Shown piece by piece: positions 9,961 through 19,268 of a stretch of 64,000 nt of DNA. Positions within the stretch are counted from its first letter, which is position 1. Each line of letters starts with the position of its first letter. Under the pieces are notes generated by a model. It was not told where the DNA came from, ran no database searches, and saw only the letters and a list, made by a program, of their open reading frames with translations. A program made the translations under genes and the position numbers. Source of the DNA: an uncultured Cohaesibacter sp. (lineage in GTDB: Bacteria; Pseudomonadota; Alphaproteobacteria; Rhizobiales; Cohaesibacteraceae); contig NZ_OY762905.1 in assembly GCF_963666525.1 (NCBI RefSeq), positions 434,001-498,000 on the forward strand, in the 5' to 3' direction.

Positions 9961-11204
9961 CCAACGGAGCGCCATCTTCAACGCACACTGAAGCGGACCG
10001 GATGGCCCCGTCACAATCCCAGCAGACCACGGCAGCAGACCGGCACGGAAATGGCTACACCAGCCGCTCCGCCTTTCGCCTCAGTGAGAAACAGCGCTTC
10101 AACTGGCTGCGCCTCATCCGCTGCGAAAACGTCGGCCCCGCCACCTTCAGAGATCTCATCAACCATTTCGGCAGTGCCGAAAAGGCCCTTGAAGCCCTGC
10201 CGGACCTGTCGCGCAAGGGCGGCGCCCGCCGCGCCTTTCACATCGCTTCCGAACAGGAGATCGAGACAGAATGGACCGCGCTCCATCGCGCAGGAGCCCG
10301 TCTAGTGGCGACCGGTGAGCCGGATTATCCCGAAGCGCTCGCCCATATCCCTGCACCGCCGCCGCTGCTCACTGTCATGGGCAGTCCGGATCTGGCGAAA
10401 AGACCCGCCATCGCCATCGTCGGCTCACGCAATTGCTCGGCAAGCGGCGCCAAACTGACAGAAATGATTGCGCGGGAGTTGGGACAGAACGGCATTGTTG
10501 TGGTCTCGGGGCTGGCGCGAGGCGTGGACACCCATGCCCATCGCGCCTCGCTGACACTTGGAACGATAGCCGTGGTGGCAGGTGGTCTCAATCAGCTCTA
10601 TCCCAGACAGAATGTCGAACTGGCCAAGGCCATCGCCCAACAGGGCATGCTGGTTTCGGAAATGCCATGGAATGCGCCCGCCCGATCACAGGATTTTCCG
10701 CGCAGGAACCGGATCATATCGGGCATTGCATTGGGAACACTGGTGGTGGAAGCGGCCAAGCGCTCCGGCTCCCTGATCACCGCACGCTATGCGCTGGAAC
10801 AAGGCCGAGATGTCTTTGCAATTCCAGGCTCGCCGCTTGACCCGCGCGCAGGCGGCACCAATCACCTGATCAAGCAGGGTGCCTGCCTCGTCTGTGAGGC
10901 TCAGGATATTCTGGATGCCATCGCGGACCAGCGCACCACTCTCCAACCGTTTGCCGCCGATCAGTTGCCTCTGCCCTTGCGGGAGCAGATCCCGGATGGC
11001 ACTGGCGATCTGCGCCCTTCCGAGCCGGAGGAAGCTGGCAAGACGCGTTTCATTCAGAGCCTGAGCCTGACACCGATCGCCATTGACGACCTGATCCGCC
11101 AGACAGACCTGACCATGGGACAGGTGCAACTGCTTCTTCTGGAACTGGATCTGGCTGGAAGGCTGGAACGACACGGCAATCAGACTGTCTCGCTCAAGGC
11201 ATGA
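9957..11204 (+). CDS. dprA: DNA-processing protein DprA (DNA uptake / recombination mediator)
   Basis: DprA binds incoming single-stranded DNA and loads RecA during natural transformation, and it is widespread even in species not known to transform. The 415-residue product has an N-terminal helix-hairpin-helix-like region ([20 protein letters not shown]), the Rossmann-like core with the GSR motif ([14 protein letters not shown]) and [25 protein letters not shown], and a C-terminal winged-helix (DML1-like) domain of about 60 residues. The start is the ATG in the ATGA overlap with plsY; the open frame further upstream only reads plsY out of frame. Confidence 0.94.
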   Translation: MTNGAPSSTHTEADRMAPSQSQQTTAADRHGNGYTSRSAFRLSEKQRFNWLRLIRCENVGPATFRDLINHFGSAEKALEALPDLSRKGGARRAFHIASEQEIETEWTALHRAGARLVATGEPDYPEALAHIPAPPPLLTVMGSPDLAKRPAIAIVGSRNCSASGAKLTEMIARELGQNGIVVVSGLARGVDTHAHRASLTLGTIAVVAGGLNQLYPRQNVELAKAIAQQGMLVSEMPWNAPARSQDFPRRNRIISGIALGTLVVEAAKRSGSLITARYALEQGRDVFAIPGSPLDPRAGGTNHLIKQGACLVCEAQDILDAIADQRTTLQPFAADQLPLPLREQIPDGTGDLRPSEPEEAGKTRFIQSLSLTPIAIDDLIRQTDLTMGQVQLLLLELDLAGRLERHGNQTVSLKA

Positions 11205-11418
11205 CGCTTGCGCCGCCAGCGGGACCGGCTGCATTGTGGTCGAACCACACGCTGCTTTGCCCGACGCCCCACGTTTGACCGAAGATACACATTGATCGCA
11301 TACCCTGCGATGATCCGTCACCCGGGCATCGCAAACGCTATCCATATTACATCCAGGGCTGGCAAGGATTTGGAATGGCAAGAACCGGGCGCGGCTCGGG
11401 CTTTAAGTCGCTAAGTGT

Positions 11419-11628
11419 TCAAAAGATCCGGCTCGGCCTGATCTGCTTGGCAACATCCATCGCCTCGATCTGTGCCATTTCCAACAAATAGACCAGCATC
11501 GCGAGGTCATTCTGTCGAGCCATGCGCGTTAGGTCTTGCAAATGAGCATATATGTATTCTGCCGTTTTGGTCGGCGACCCGATTTCCAGCACTTGAGCTT
11601 CTTTTCCCACGTGGCTCTCCGCAAACAT
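11419..11628 (-). CDS. small conserved hypothetical protein
   Basis: The 69-residue, mostly helical cytosolic protein begins MFAESHVGKEAQVLEIG, continues TAEYIYAHLQDLTRMARQND and LAMLVYLLEMAQIEAMDVAK. The helix pattern with a YLLxMAxxEA block resembles short uncharacterised proteins I associate with rhizobia; no function is known to me. The frame is open 19 more codons upstream, but that part is unlike a conserved start. It stands alone, convergent with dprA and divergent from topA, with a strong palindrome in the shared upstream region. Confidence 0.6.
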   Translation of the reverse strand: MFAESHVGKEAQVLEIGSPTKTAEYIYAHLQDLTRMARQNDLAMLVYLLEMAQIEAMDVAKQIRPSRIF

Positions 11629-11694
11629 GATTTGTAAAAATATCACCAGCAATCGCGCTGCTGCAGCTCCGGAGCATACATCCAAACTTTTTGA

Positions 11695-11729
11695 TTGTAT
11701 ACAACCATATTATATACATATGGTTGTAT
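11695..11729. promoter_or_regulatory. overlapping palindromes between a small gene and topA
   Basis: Two perfect inverted repeats overlap. TTGTATACAA lies at 11695-11704. A pair of 12-base arms, ATACAACCATAT (11699-11710) and ATATGGTTGTAT (11718-11729), is separated by 7 bases. They sit 67-101 bases upstream of the leftward small gene and about 195 bases upstream of topA. This is the pattern of a dimeric repressor or activator operator; the regulator is unknown. Confidence 0.5.
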
Positions 11730-11922
11730 TTTCACAATCTACTTGCATGTATGCGACAGAAATTATATCCGCTTATAGCGTTCGTCACCCTTGACGGATG
11801 GGGGCGAAGCAGTCATGTGACTAGCATTGACTTATAGAGAATCAGCTCCAGATACCAGCAACCGGCCACAACCCGATCACGGGTTGGAGGGCTGAAGAGC
11901 GAATGGATAGTACGGAATTCAA

Positions 11923-14604
11923 ATGGACGTCGTAATCGTAGAATCGCCAGCAAAAGCCAAAACGATCAATAAGTATTTAGGCAAGAACTACAAAGTCTTG
12001 GCTTCTTATGGGCATGTGCGCGACCTCCCCTCGAAAGACGGTTCCGTGCTCCCCGAAGACGACTTCTCGATGACTTGGGAAGCGGATGCGAAATCGAAAA
12101 AGCGGCTCTCCGAAATTGTCGAAGCCGTCAAGGATTCCGACCGTCTGATCCTCGCGACTGACCCTGATAGAGAGGGTGAAGCGATCTCCTGGCACGTCCT
12201 CGAGGTGTTGAAAAAGAAACGTGGTCTGCTCAAGGACAAGCCCATACAGCGGGTTGTGTTCAACGCGATTACCAAAGAATCCATTCTCAACGCGATGCAA
12301 CATCCGCGCGATATCGACACGCCGCTGGTTGATGCCTATCTGGCCCGTCGCGCTCTTGACTACCTCGTCGGTTTCACCCTCTCGCCAGTTCTCTGGCGCA
12401 AGCTGCCCGGGGCCCGCTCTGCCGGACGCGTTCAGTCCGTTGCCCTGAGGCTCGTCTGCCAGCGGGAAGAGGAAATCGAAGCCTTTGTACCGCAGGAATA
12501 CTGGTCGATCCTGGCTGATCTCCAAACCGCAGCCGGGGCAGATTTCCAGGCTCGCATAACCGCAGTTGACGGCGAGAAGAAAAGCCGCCTCGACATCCGG
12601 ACAGGAACGGAAGCAGCTGATATCAAGAAGCTGGTCGAAGGGGCCAACCTCGCCGTGCGCTCTGTCGAGGCAAAGCCGGTCCGCCGCAATCCCTTTGCCC
12701 CCTTCACCACATCGACTCTGCAGCAGGAAGCCTCGCGAAAACTCGGGTTTGCAGCGGCGCGCACCATGCAGATCGCCCAGCGGCTCTACGAAGGCGTCTC
12801 GGTCGGCGGCGAAACCACCGGTCTCATTACCTATATGCGTACGGACGGCGTGGAAATTGCGCCGGAAGCCATCGCCCCCATTCGTAGCGCCATCGAGCGG
12901 GAATATGGCAAGCAGTATCTGCCCGACGCGCCGCGTCATTATACTGTGAAAGCCAAGAACGCACAGGAAGCGCACGAGGCGATCCGCCCGACCGACATCA
13001 ACCGCCATCCCAAGCAGATCGCCAAGTATCTCGACGACGAACAGCTCAAGCTCTACACACTGATCTGGCGCCGGACCTTGGCCAGCCAGATGGAATCGGC
13101 CCAGCTTGAACGCACCACGGTCGAGATCACCGCCACCAACGGCTCCCGCAGCGCCGAGCTGCGCGCCACCGGCCAGGTGGTCCGTTTCGATGGCTTCCTG
13201 ACGCTCTACACCGAATCCAAGGATGACGAGGACGACGAGGACAGCAACCGCCTGCCGCCAATGAGCGAAGGCGAGGCGCTCAAGCAGAAGGCCGTTACCG
13301 CCAGCCAGCACCACACCGAGCCACCACCGCGCTACACCGAAGCAACGCTGATCAAACGCATGGAAGAACTGGGTATCGGCCGCCCTTCCACCTATACGGC
13401 AACCCTGTCCGTGTTGCGGGATCGTGGCTATGTGATACTCGACAAGAAGCGCCTGATTCCGGAATCCAAGGGACGGCTGGTCACCGGCTTCCTGTCCAAC
13501 TTCTTTGAACGTTATGTGCAGTATGATTTCACCGCAGAGCTGGAAGAAAAGCTCGACCTGATCTCTAACGGCGAACTGGAATGGAAGGACGTGTTGCGCG
13601 ACTTCTGGAAGGAATTTTCCTCCCACGTCGACGGCACCAAGGAACTGCGCGTCAGCCAGGTTCTGGATACGCTCAACGAGGTACTCGCCTCCTATGCCTT
13701 CCCGCCACGCGAGGATGGCTCGGACCCGCGCGCCTGCCCATCCTGTTCGGATGGCAAGTTGAGCCTCAAGACCAGCCGCTACGGCGCCTTTGTCGGTTGC
13801 TCCAACTATCCCGAATGCGGCTATACCCGCCAGCTGTCGAATGATGGTGACGGGGATGCGCAACAGGTCGGAGAGAATGGCACCAAGCTGCTTGGAACGG
13901 ATCCCGCCACCGGTCTCGACGTCACCCTGCGCTCGGGCCGATTCGGCCCCTATGTGCAGCTCGGCGAGGAAGCCAAGCCGCCTCGCTCGTCCATTCCGAA
14001 AGGATGGGACATCGAGAGCCTTGATCTTGAAAAGGCCCTGCGGCTGCTCTCCCTGCCGCGTGAAGTGGGCGAACACCCCGAGGACGGCAAGATGATCACC
14101 GCCGGGCTTGGTCGCTACGGCCCATTCGTGTTGCATGACGGCACCTATGCCAATCTGCCCGGCGTCGACGATGTCTTCACCGTCGGCCTCAACCATGCCG
14201 TCAGCCTTCTGGCAGAAAAGCGCGCCAACGGTGGCCGTCGTGGCGCTGCACAATCCCTCAAGGAACTGGGTGAGCATCCCGATGGCGGCGGAGCAATCAC
14301 CGTGAAGGCCGGTCGTTACGGCCCCTATGTCAACCACGGCAAGATCAACGCAACCCTGCCCAAGGACATGAAGCCGGAAGACGTAACTCTCGAACAGGCG
14401 TTGGAACTGATTGCCGCCAAGGCTGGCAAAACGCCCGCCAAGAAGACGGCCGAGAAGAAGACTGCTACAAAGAAGCCGGCTGCCAAAAAGACGACAGCGA
14501 AGAAGACAACCGCCCAAAAATCGACAACCAAGAAATCGACGGCCAAGAAGAAAGCAGCATCCGACGACGCAGCAGACGAAGCCGGAGAAAAAGAGGATAG
14601 CTGA
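11923..14604 (+). CDS. topA: DNA topoisomerase I (type IA)
   Basis: TopA relaxes negative supercoils by a transient 5'-phosphotyrosine break in one strand. The 893-residue product starts with the Toprim domain (VVIVESPAKAKTINKYLG, and DPDREGEAISWH for metal binding). The catalytic tyrosine is Tyr304 in GLITYMRTDG. One four-cysteine zinc ribbon (CPSCSDGKLSL onward to CSNYPECG) is followed by three repeats of the RYGPFV/YV type. The last 60 or so residues are a low-complexity Lys/Ala/Thr tail, common in alphaproteobacterial TopA and probably binding DNA. The start follows a long AT-rich leader. Confidence 0.97.
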   Translation: MDVVIVESPAKAKTINKYLGKNYKVLASYGHVRDLPSKDGSVLPEDDFSMTWEADAKSKKRLSEIVEAVKDSDRLILATDPDREGEAISWHVLEVLKKKRGLLKDKPIQRVVFNAITKESILNAMQHPRDIDTPLVDAYLARRALDYLVGFTLSPVLWRKLPGARSAGRVQSVALRLVCQREEEIEAFVPQEYWSILADLQTAAGADFQARITAVDGEKKSRLDIRTGTEAADIKKLVEGANLAVRSVEAKPVRRNPFAPFTTSTLQQEASRKLGFAAARTMQIAQRLYEGVSVGGETTGLITYMRTDGVEIAPEAIAPIRSAIEREYGKQYLPDAPRHYTVKAKNAQEAHEAIRPTDINRHPKQIAKYLDDEQLKLYTLIWRRTLASQMESAQLERTTVEITATNGSRSAELRATGQVVRFDGFLTLYTESKDDEDDEDSNRLPPMSEGEALKQKAVTASQHHTEPPPRYTEATLIKRMEELGIGRPSTYTATLSVLRDRGYVILDKKRLIPESKGRLVTGFLSNFFERYVQYDFTAELEEKLDLISNGELEWKDVLRDFWKEFSSHVDGTKELRVSQVLDTLNEVLASYAFPPREDGSDPRACPSCSDGKLSLKTSRYGAFVGCSNYPECGYTRQLSNDGDGDAQQVGENGTKLLGTDPATGLDVTLRSGRFGPYVQLGEEAKPPRSSIPKGWDIESLDLEKALRLLSLPREVGEHPEDGKMITAGLGRYGPFVLHDGTYANLPGVDDVFTVGLNHAVSLLAEKRANGGRRGAAQSLKELGEHPDGGGAITVKAGRYGPYVNHGKINATLPKDMKPEDVTLEQALELIAAKAGKTPAKKTAEKKTATKKPAAKKTTAKKTTAQKSTTKKSTAKKKAASDDAADEAGEKEDS

Positions 14605-14709
14605 AATTTCGGCAACAACCAGTATCCGTTGCCCGCATCGCCTTGTGTATAACCCTCCCGTTGCCCATGGTGCATGCGGCCTTTCGGCCATGATGAGAAG
14701 GACCGCCCA

Positions 14710-17043
14710 GTGATACGCAAACGCAGACCCACGATGGAGGACGGCCTTCCCTCGAAAGACGAAATCCTCGCTTTCATTGCAGAGAACCCTGGCAAGGCAG
14801 GCAAGCGCGAGATTTCCCGCGCTTTTGGCATTTCCGGCGGTGCCCGGATCGGGTTGAAGCGCCTCCTGAAGGAATTGACCGAAGACGGTCATATCGAGAA
14901 GAACCGCAAGCGTCTGGTCAAGACCGGCGAGCTGCCCGCCGTCGGCGTCTATCGCATTCTTGAGCGCGATGCGGAAGGCGATCTCATCGGCGTGCCTGTC
15001 AATTGGGAAGCCGGAGAAGAGGGGCCGCCCCCTCGCCTGCTGATCGAGCCGGACAAGAAATCAAAAGCCATTCCTGGCGTCGGCGACCGCGTGCTGGCCA
15101 AACTGATCGACCGCGAAATCGACCAGTTCGAGCTGCCCGGTGTGCGGCAGGCGGTCCGGGTCATCAAGATCCTGCCCAAGCGCGAGGATTCCATTCTCGG
15201 CATCTATCGCCGCGATCCGGTCAACGGTGGCGGCAGGCTCGTGCCCATCGACAAGAAGACCCAGGAACTCTCCATCGATGATGCTTCAAAGGGTGAGGCT
15301 TCCGATGGCGATCTGGTTGCCGTGTCCATCACCCGCTCCGGTCGCTCCAAGACACCGCGCGCCCATGTGAGTGAAGTGATCGGACCGATGGCCTCCGAGC
15401 AGGCGGTCAGCATGATCGCCATTCACGCCCTTGGCATCCCCTATATCTTTCCTGACGCGGTGATGGCAGAAGCCGAACGCGCCACCCCACCCGATCTGAG
15501 AGGCCGTGAGGACTGGCGCGATGTGCCGCTGATCACCATTGACCCGGCCGACGCCAAGGACCATGACGACGCCATTTACGCCGAGCTCGACGAAGACCCG
15601 GCCAACGAGGGCGGGGTCATCGCCTATGTCGCCATCGCCGACGTCGCCTATCATGTCCACATGGGCGGCACCATCGATCGCGAAGCGCTCAAGCGCGGCA
15701 ACTCGGTCTATTTCCCCGATCGCGTCGTGCCAATGCTGCCCGAACGCATCTCGAACGATCTCTGCTCCCTGAGGGAAGGTGAAGACCGTCCATCGATGGC
15801 CGTACGCATGGTGTTCGACAAGTCTGGCAAGAAGAAGCGCCACAGCTTCCACCGGGTCATGATCCGCGTGGCCGCTGGCATCTCCTACAATCAGGCTCAG
15901 AGCGCGATTGACGGCAATCCGGACGAGGTTACCGGACCGATCCGGGAATCGATCCTGAAGCCTCTCTGGGCCGGTTACGAGGTACTCAAGGCCGGGCGCG
16001 ACGCCCGCGAGCCGCTTGAACTGGACATTCCCGAACGCAAGCTGACCCTCAAGCCCGACGGTACCATCGACAGCGTCTATGTGCCGCCCCGCCTCGACGC
16101 CCATAAGCTGGTCGAGGAATTCATGATCCAGGCCAACGTGGCCGCTGCCGAGACTCTGGAGAAGCACAAGCAGGGCCTGATCTACCGTATCCACGACAAT
16201 CCTTCCCCGGAAAAACTGGAAGGCCTGCGCGAATTCCTGCAATCGATGGATCTGAGCTTCCCCAAGGGGGGCAACCTGCGCCCGTCGATGTTCAACATCA
16301 TCCTCAGGCGGACGGCAGAGACCGAACATGCACCGCTGGTCAGTCAGGTGATCCTGCGCTCGCAGGCACAGGCGGAGTATAATCCCGAGAATATCGGCCA
16401 TTTCGGTCTCAACCTGCTGAAATATGCCCACTTCACCTCGCCGATCCGCCGCTATGCCGACCTTGTGGTCCATCGCGCCCTGATTGCCGCCCTGAAGTTG
16501 GGCGATGATGGCCTGCCCGTCGGCTTTGACGGAAAACTTGCCGATATCGCCGCGCATATCTCCACCACCGAACGCCGCGCCATGGCTGCCGAGCGGGATA
16601 CCAAGGATCGCCTCATTGCCTCCTTCCTGTCCGACCGGGTCGGAGCACGTTTCAAGGGCAAGATCTCCGGCGTCACCCGCGTCGGCCTGTTCGTCCAACT
16701 ATCGGAGACTGGCGCTGACGGATTTATTCCGGCATCAACACTGGGCTACGACTATTACCACTTCGACGAAACCAACCACCAGCTGGTAGGCGAAGCCACC
16801 GGGGAAACCTTCCGGCTGGGCGACAGCGTCGATGTCAAACTGGTCGAAGCTGCACCCTTTGCCGGCGCTCTTCGCTTCGAGATGCTCTCGGAGGGACGCA
16901 AGCACCCCAAAGGCAAGGCACCGAGCCATCTGACCCGCAATGGCCGTGGCAACGGCGGCTTTGCTGCGCGAGGACGCAAGAAACCGGGCACCACGCGACC
17001 GAGAACCGTCAAGCCGAGAGGCAAGAAGGGGCGTAAGCGCTAA
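14710..17043 (+). CDS. rnr: ribonuclease R
   Basis: RNase R is a processive 3'-5' exoribonuclease that degrades structured RNA. The product is about 777 residues: an N-terminal winged-helix segment (PSKDEILAFIAENPGKAGKR), cold-shock-like domains, the RNB catalytic domain with TIDPADAKDHDDAIYAELD carrying the metal-binding aspartates, and a C-terminal S1 domain (GKISGVTRVGLFVQL). A basic tail of about 50 residues rich in Lys, Arg and Gly follows. GTG 14710 is preferred because GAGAAGGA lies 7 bases upstream; ATG 14734 is the alternative. topA ends 105 bases upstream. Confidence 0.95.
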   Translation: MIRKRRPTMEDGLPSKDEILAFIAENPGKAGKREISRAFGISGGARIGLKRLLKELTEDGHIEKNRKRLVKTGELPAVGVYRILERDAEGDLIGVPVNWEAGEEGPPPRLLIEPDKKSKAIPGVGDRVLAKLIDREIDQFELPGVRQAVRVIKILPKREDSILGIYRRDPVNGGGRLVPIDKKTQELSIDDASKGEASDGDLVAVSITRSGRSKTPRAHVSEVIGPMASEQAVSMIAIHALGIPYIFPDAVMAEAERATPPDLRGREDWRDVPLITIDPADAKDHDDAIYAELDEDPANEGGVIAYVAIADVAYHVHMGGTIDREALKRGNSVYFPDRVVPMLPERISNDLCSLREGEDRPSMAVRMVFDKSGKKKRHSFHRVMIRVAAGISYNQAQSAIDGNPDEVTGPIRESILKPLWAGYEVLKAGRDAREPLELDIPERKLTLKPDGTIDSVYVPPRLDAHKLVEEFMIQANVAAAETLEKHKQGLIYRIHDNPSPEKLEGLREFLQSMDLSFPKGGNLRPSMFNIILRRTAETEHAPLVSQVILRSQAQAEYNPENIGHFGLNLLKYAHFTSPIRRYADLVVHRALIAALKLGDDGLPVGFDGKLADIAAHISTTERRAMAAERDTKDRLIASFLSDRVGARFKGKISGVTRVGLFVQLSETGADGFIPASTLGYDYYHFDETNHQLVGEATGETFRLGDSVDVKLVEAAPFAGALRFEMLSEGRKHPKGKAPSHLTRNGRGNGGFAARGRKKPGTTRPRTVKPRGKKGRKR

Positions 17044-17079
17044 CCGACCACAAAAAGCCGGAGCAACTGCAGTTTGACC

Positions 17080-17844
17080 ATGATACGGAAGATTGAAAAG
17101 ATCGAAATCCACACGGAATTGACTGCCAATGCTCAAAGGCTTTATGACGGCACCCTGCCCAAGGTGCGCCCCAAGGACGCAGCCACGCTCATCATTCTGG
17201 ATCGCACTCACGGCACACCCAAGCTGCTGATGGGGCGCCGACACATGCGCCACCGCTTCATGCCGGGCAAGTTCGTCTTTCCCGGCGGGCGCCTCGACGC
17301 TGCTGATCGTCTGGTGCCCTGCGCCAGTGACCTTGACGACGGGGTCATGGAAAAGCTGCGGTTTGAAGCCAGAAACGGCTCCAGCGACATGCGCATGCGT
17401 GGCCTCGCTGTCTGCGCCATCCGAGAGACCTACGAAGAAGCTGGCCTGTTCATCGGTGCACCCGGAGAGAATGCACGGCTAAGGGGCGCCGATTGGGAGG
17501 CCTTCAGAAGTCGCGGCATGCTGCCTGCCCTCGCCCCCTTGCGCTTTGTCGGGCGCGCCATCACGCCACCAGGCAGGAACCGCCGTTTCGATACCCGCTT
17601 CTTTGCCGTCGACGCAGAGCACATCTCTGATCATCTGGCCGAGAAGACCGGGCCATCCGGCGAGTTGGAGGACCTCCACTGGCTCACAATCTCCGATGCG
17701 CATGCGCTGGATCTGCCGCGCATCACCAAAGAGATTCTCCACGAGCTCGATGTAAGGCTGAAGCGGGATCCAGATCTGGCACCACAAACGCCGACTCCCT
17801 TCTTTTTCATGCGGGGAAAATCCATGGTGCGGGCAGAAATCTGA
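17080..17844 (+). CDS. NUDIX hydrolase
   Basis: The 254-residue protein of the NUDIX superfamily hydrolyses a nucleoside diphosphate linked to another moiety, probably a CoA- or nucleotide-type substrate; the exact one is unknown. FMPGKFVFPGGRLDAAD is followed after an insert of about 35 residues by the NUDIX helix AIRETYEEAGLFIG, with the Glu residues that hold Mg2+. The long insert between GG and RExxEE is typical of a larger NUDT19-like bacterial subgroup. ATG 17080 is preferred over an in-frame TTG six bases earlier. It starts 36 bases after rnr and is likely co-transcribed with it. Confidence 0.87.
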   Translation: MIRKIEKIEIHTELTANAQRLYDGTLPKVRPKDAATLIILDRTHGTPKLLMGRRHMRHRFMPGKFVFPGGRLDAADRLVPCASDLDDGVMEKLRFEARNGSSDMRMRGLAVCAIRETYEEAGLFIGAPGENARLRGADWEAFRSRGMLPALAPLRFVGRAITPPGRNRRFDTRFFAVDAEHISDHLAEKTGPSGELEDLHWLTISDAHALDLPRITKEILHELDVRLKRDPDLAPQTPTPFFFMRGKSMVRAEI

Positions 17845-17954
17845 AATCTGCTCCGAAATGGTAAAAGGCGCAGAATTCCAAGCTTTTTCAATCCGCACAA
17901 GACGCCATATTTGGCCATTTCGCAAGATTGGCGTCGATAAATTGAAGCATCCTC

Positions 17955-17982
17955 TTGACAATAAGCCAACTTTGCGTAGTTT
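17955..17982 (+). promoter_or_regulatory. candidate rpmG promoter
   Basis: TTGACA (17955-17960), a perfect -35 element, is followed after 16 bases by TAGTTT (17977-17982). It lies about 130 bases upstream of rpmG, in a region with no gene. This is inferred from consensus only. Confidence 0.45.
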
Positions 17983-18112
17983 GGCGGCTCGAAACAGGTT
18001 TTTGCTGAGCCGGTCTCTTTTCCGCTCAGCACATCTTCGGCCCGACAGTCGAGACCACAGGATGCCCAAAGCATCCGATCTCTAATGCGGGCCCAAAAGA
18101 CGGAAAAGACTC

Positions 18113-18280
18113 ATGGCTAAGGCAACAACAATCAAGATCCGTCTGGTCAGCACCGCTGACACGGGTTACTTTTACGTCACCAAGAAGAATTCCCGCACCA
18201 TGACCGAAAAAATGGTCAAGCGGAAATACGACCCGGTGGCTAAGAAACACGTCGAGTTCAAGGAAGCCAAAATCAAGTAA
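18113..18280 (+). CDS. rpmG: 50S ribosomal protein L33
   Basis: The 55-residue bL33 of the large subunit begins [20 protein letters not shown] and continues [13 protein letters not shown] and [13 protein letters not shown], ending KEAKIK. The sequence matches the L33 family over its full length. It lacks the paired cysteines of the zinc-binding form, so its synthesis should not depend on zinc. It is a single-gene unit with its own promoter candidate and a strong terminator 27 bases after the stop. Confidence 0.97.
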   Translation: MAKATTIKIRLVSTADTGYFYVTKKNSRTMTEKMVKRKYDPVAKKHVEFKEAKIK

Positions 18281-18306
18281 GGCTCCCCTGTCTTGTCGAC
18301 AGTTCA

Positions 18307-18340
18307 AAAACCCGCTTGCCGACGGCAGGCGGGTTTTTTT
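18307..18340 (+). terminator. rho-independent terminator of rpmG
   Basis: CCCGCTTGCC (18311-18320) pairs with GGCAGGCGGG (one mismatch or wobble) around a short loop and is followed by seven T residues. Its position directly after rpmG makes the assignment clear. Confidence 0.85.
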
Positions 18341-19268
18341 GCGCTTGCGCTTCAGGAAAGATTTCTGTCCGTCAGTATCCCGTCCATTCCGCAGCTCCCC
18401 CTACTGTCGGACCACCGGCCCGGAGCGCGGCATCGCATGGCCCGGCCCTCTCCGGTTCAACTCGAGCCCTGAAAGGCCCGTCAAGGCCGAACCGGCGGAC
18501 CATAAGTCTCGCCCCTTCGATTAATATCGGATCCGAAACATCGACAAATCCCCAAAGGGAGTCCATCAAGAACGGACCTGTCCTGCAGTATCAAAAGTGC
18601 AATGAAATGGGGGGATGAGAATAAAGGATGGCCGGTCCAGTTGCAGACCACTTGAGGAGGCCACTCTTGCTGCTACTGAACCGACCAAAACCCTACGGCC
18701 CCAGGAGATGCGGCGGACCTGAAGAACCCGTAGGGAAAAACGATGACAACGACGACAAGAGAGCACGCGTAAACCTGCAGTCCTACTGCATGGCTAGCAA
18801 ACGGCGTCCCCCATCCCGTTCTCCAACGCTTACAAGCCTAACAAAAAAAGTGACAATTTCAACGAATTGTTTACCTGAATCGATAAAATCTTATCGGTTG
18901 ATAAAGAATTAAGGTAAATTGTCGCGGTTTTTGAACCTCAATTCTTGGATAACACGCGCATACGTTGTCCTTTTGACCATTTCTCACCCAAAAAAACAAC
19001 TTAAGGCAGGCAACCGTCAACAGATTCGCAGCCCTTTTGGGGCAGCTAGTTGGAGTTGCATGTCAATGGTGGAAAACCCTGCCGAGAAAATACATACATT
19101 GGCAAAGAACTTTAGGACCAATGGATTACCACTAAAGACGCTATCGGATAATTTTGATTCTTGAAGGCGCAAGGCGACAGTCAGAATCAAGCATCCAGCC
19201 GCACCGCCTTCGGCCACCAAGATGTAATTACTTACAAACAAGAATAGATTAGGTAATACGAAGTAATA
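18341..19268. other. gene-poor region between rpmG and pleD
   Basis: This stretch of 928 bases separates the convergent rpmG and pleD genes. The first half is GC-rich; 18840-19268 is AT-rich. Structures seen are an 8-base inverted repeat, CCCTACGG (18691-18698) and CCGTAGGG (18728-18735), enclosing a second small stem, and two weak AT stems at 18853-18870 and 18881-18896. A plus-strand frame at 18628 encodes a run of five Leu codons but no early stop. I cannot support any gene here; a small RNA is possible. Confidence 0.5.

Noticed and set aside
11977-14892. 971-codon open frame antisense to topA and the start of rnr
   Set aside because: It is the mirror of a GC-rich, strongly biased gene; topA has all family motifs, and the antisense product has none.
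18450-18480. GGTTCAACTCGAGCC resembling a tRNA T-arm
   Set aside because: No acceptor, D or anticodon stems could be built around it.
18372-18569. 65-codon minus-strand frame downstream of pleD
   Set aside because: No good ribosome site, no recognisable similarity, and the region varies in composition; a degraded gene remnant cannot be excluded.
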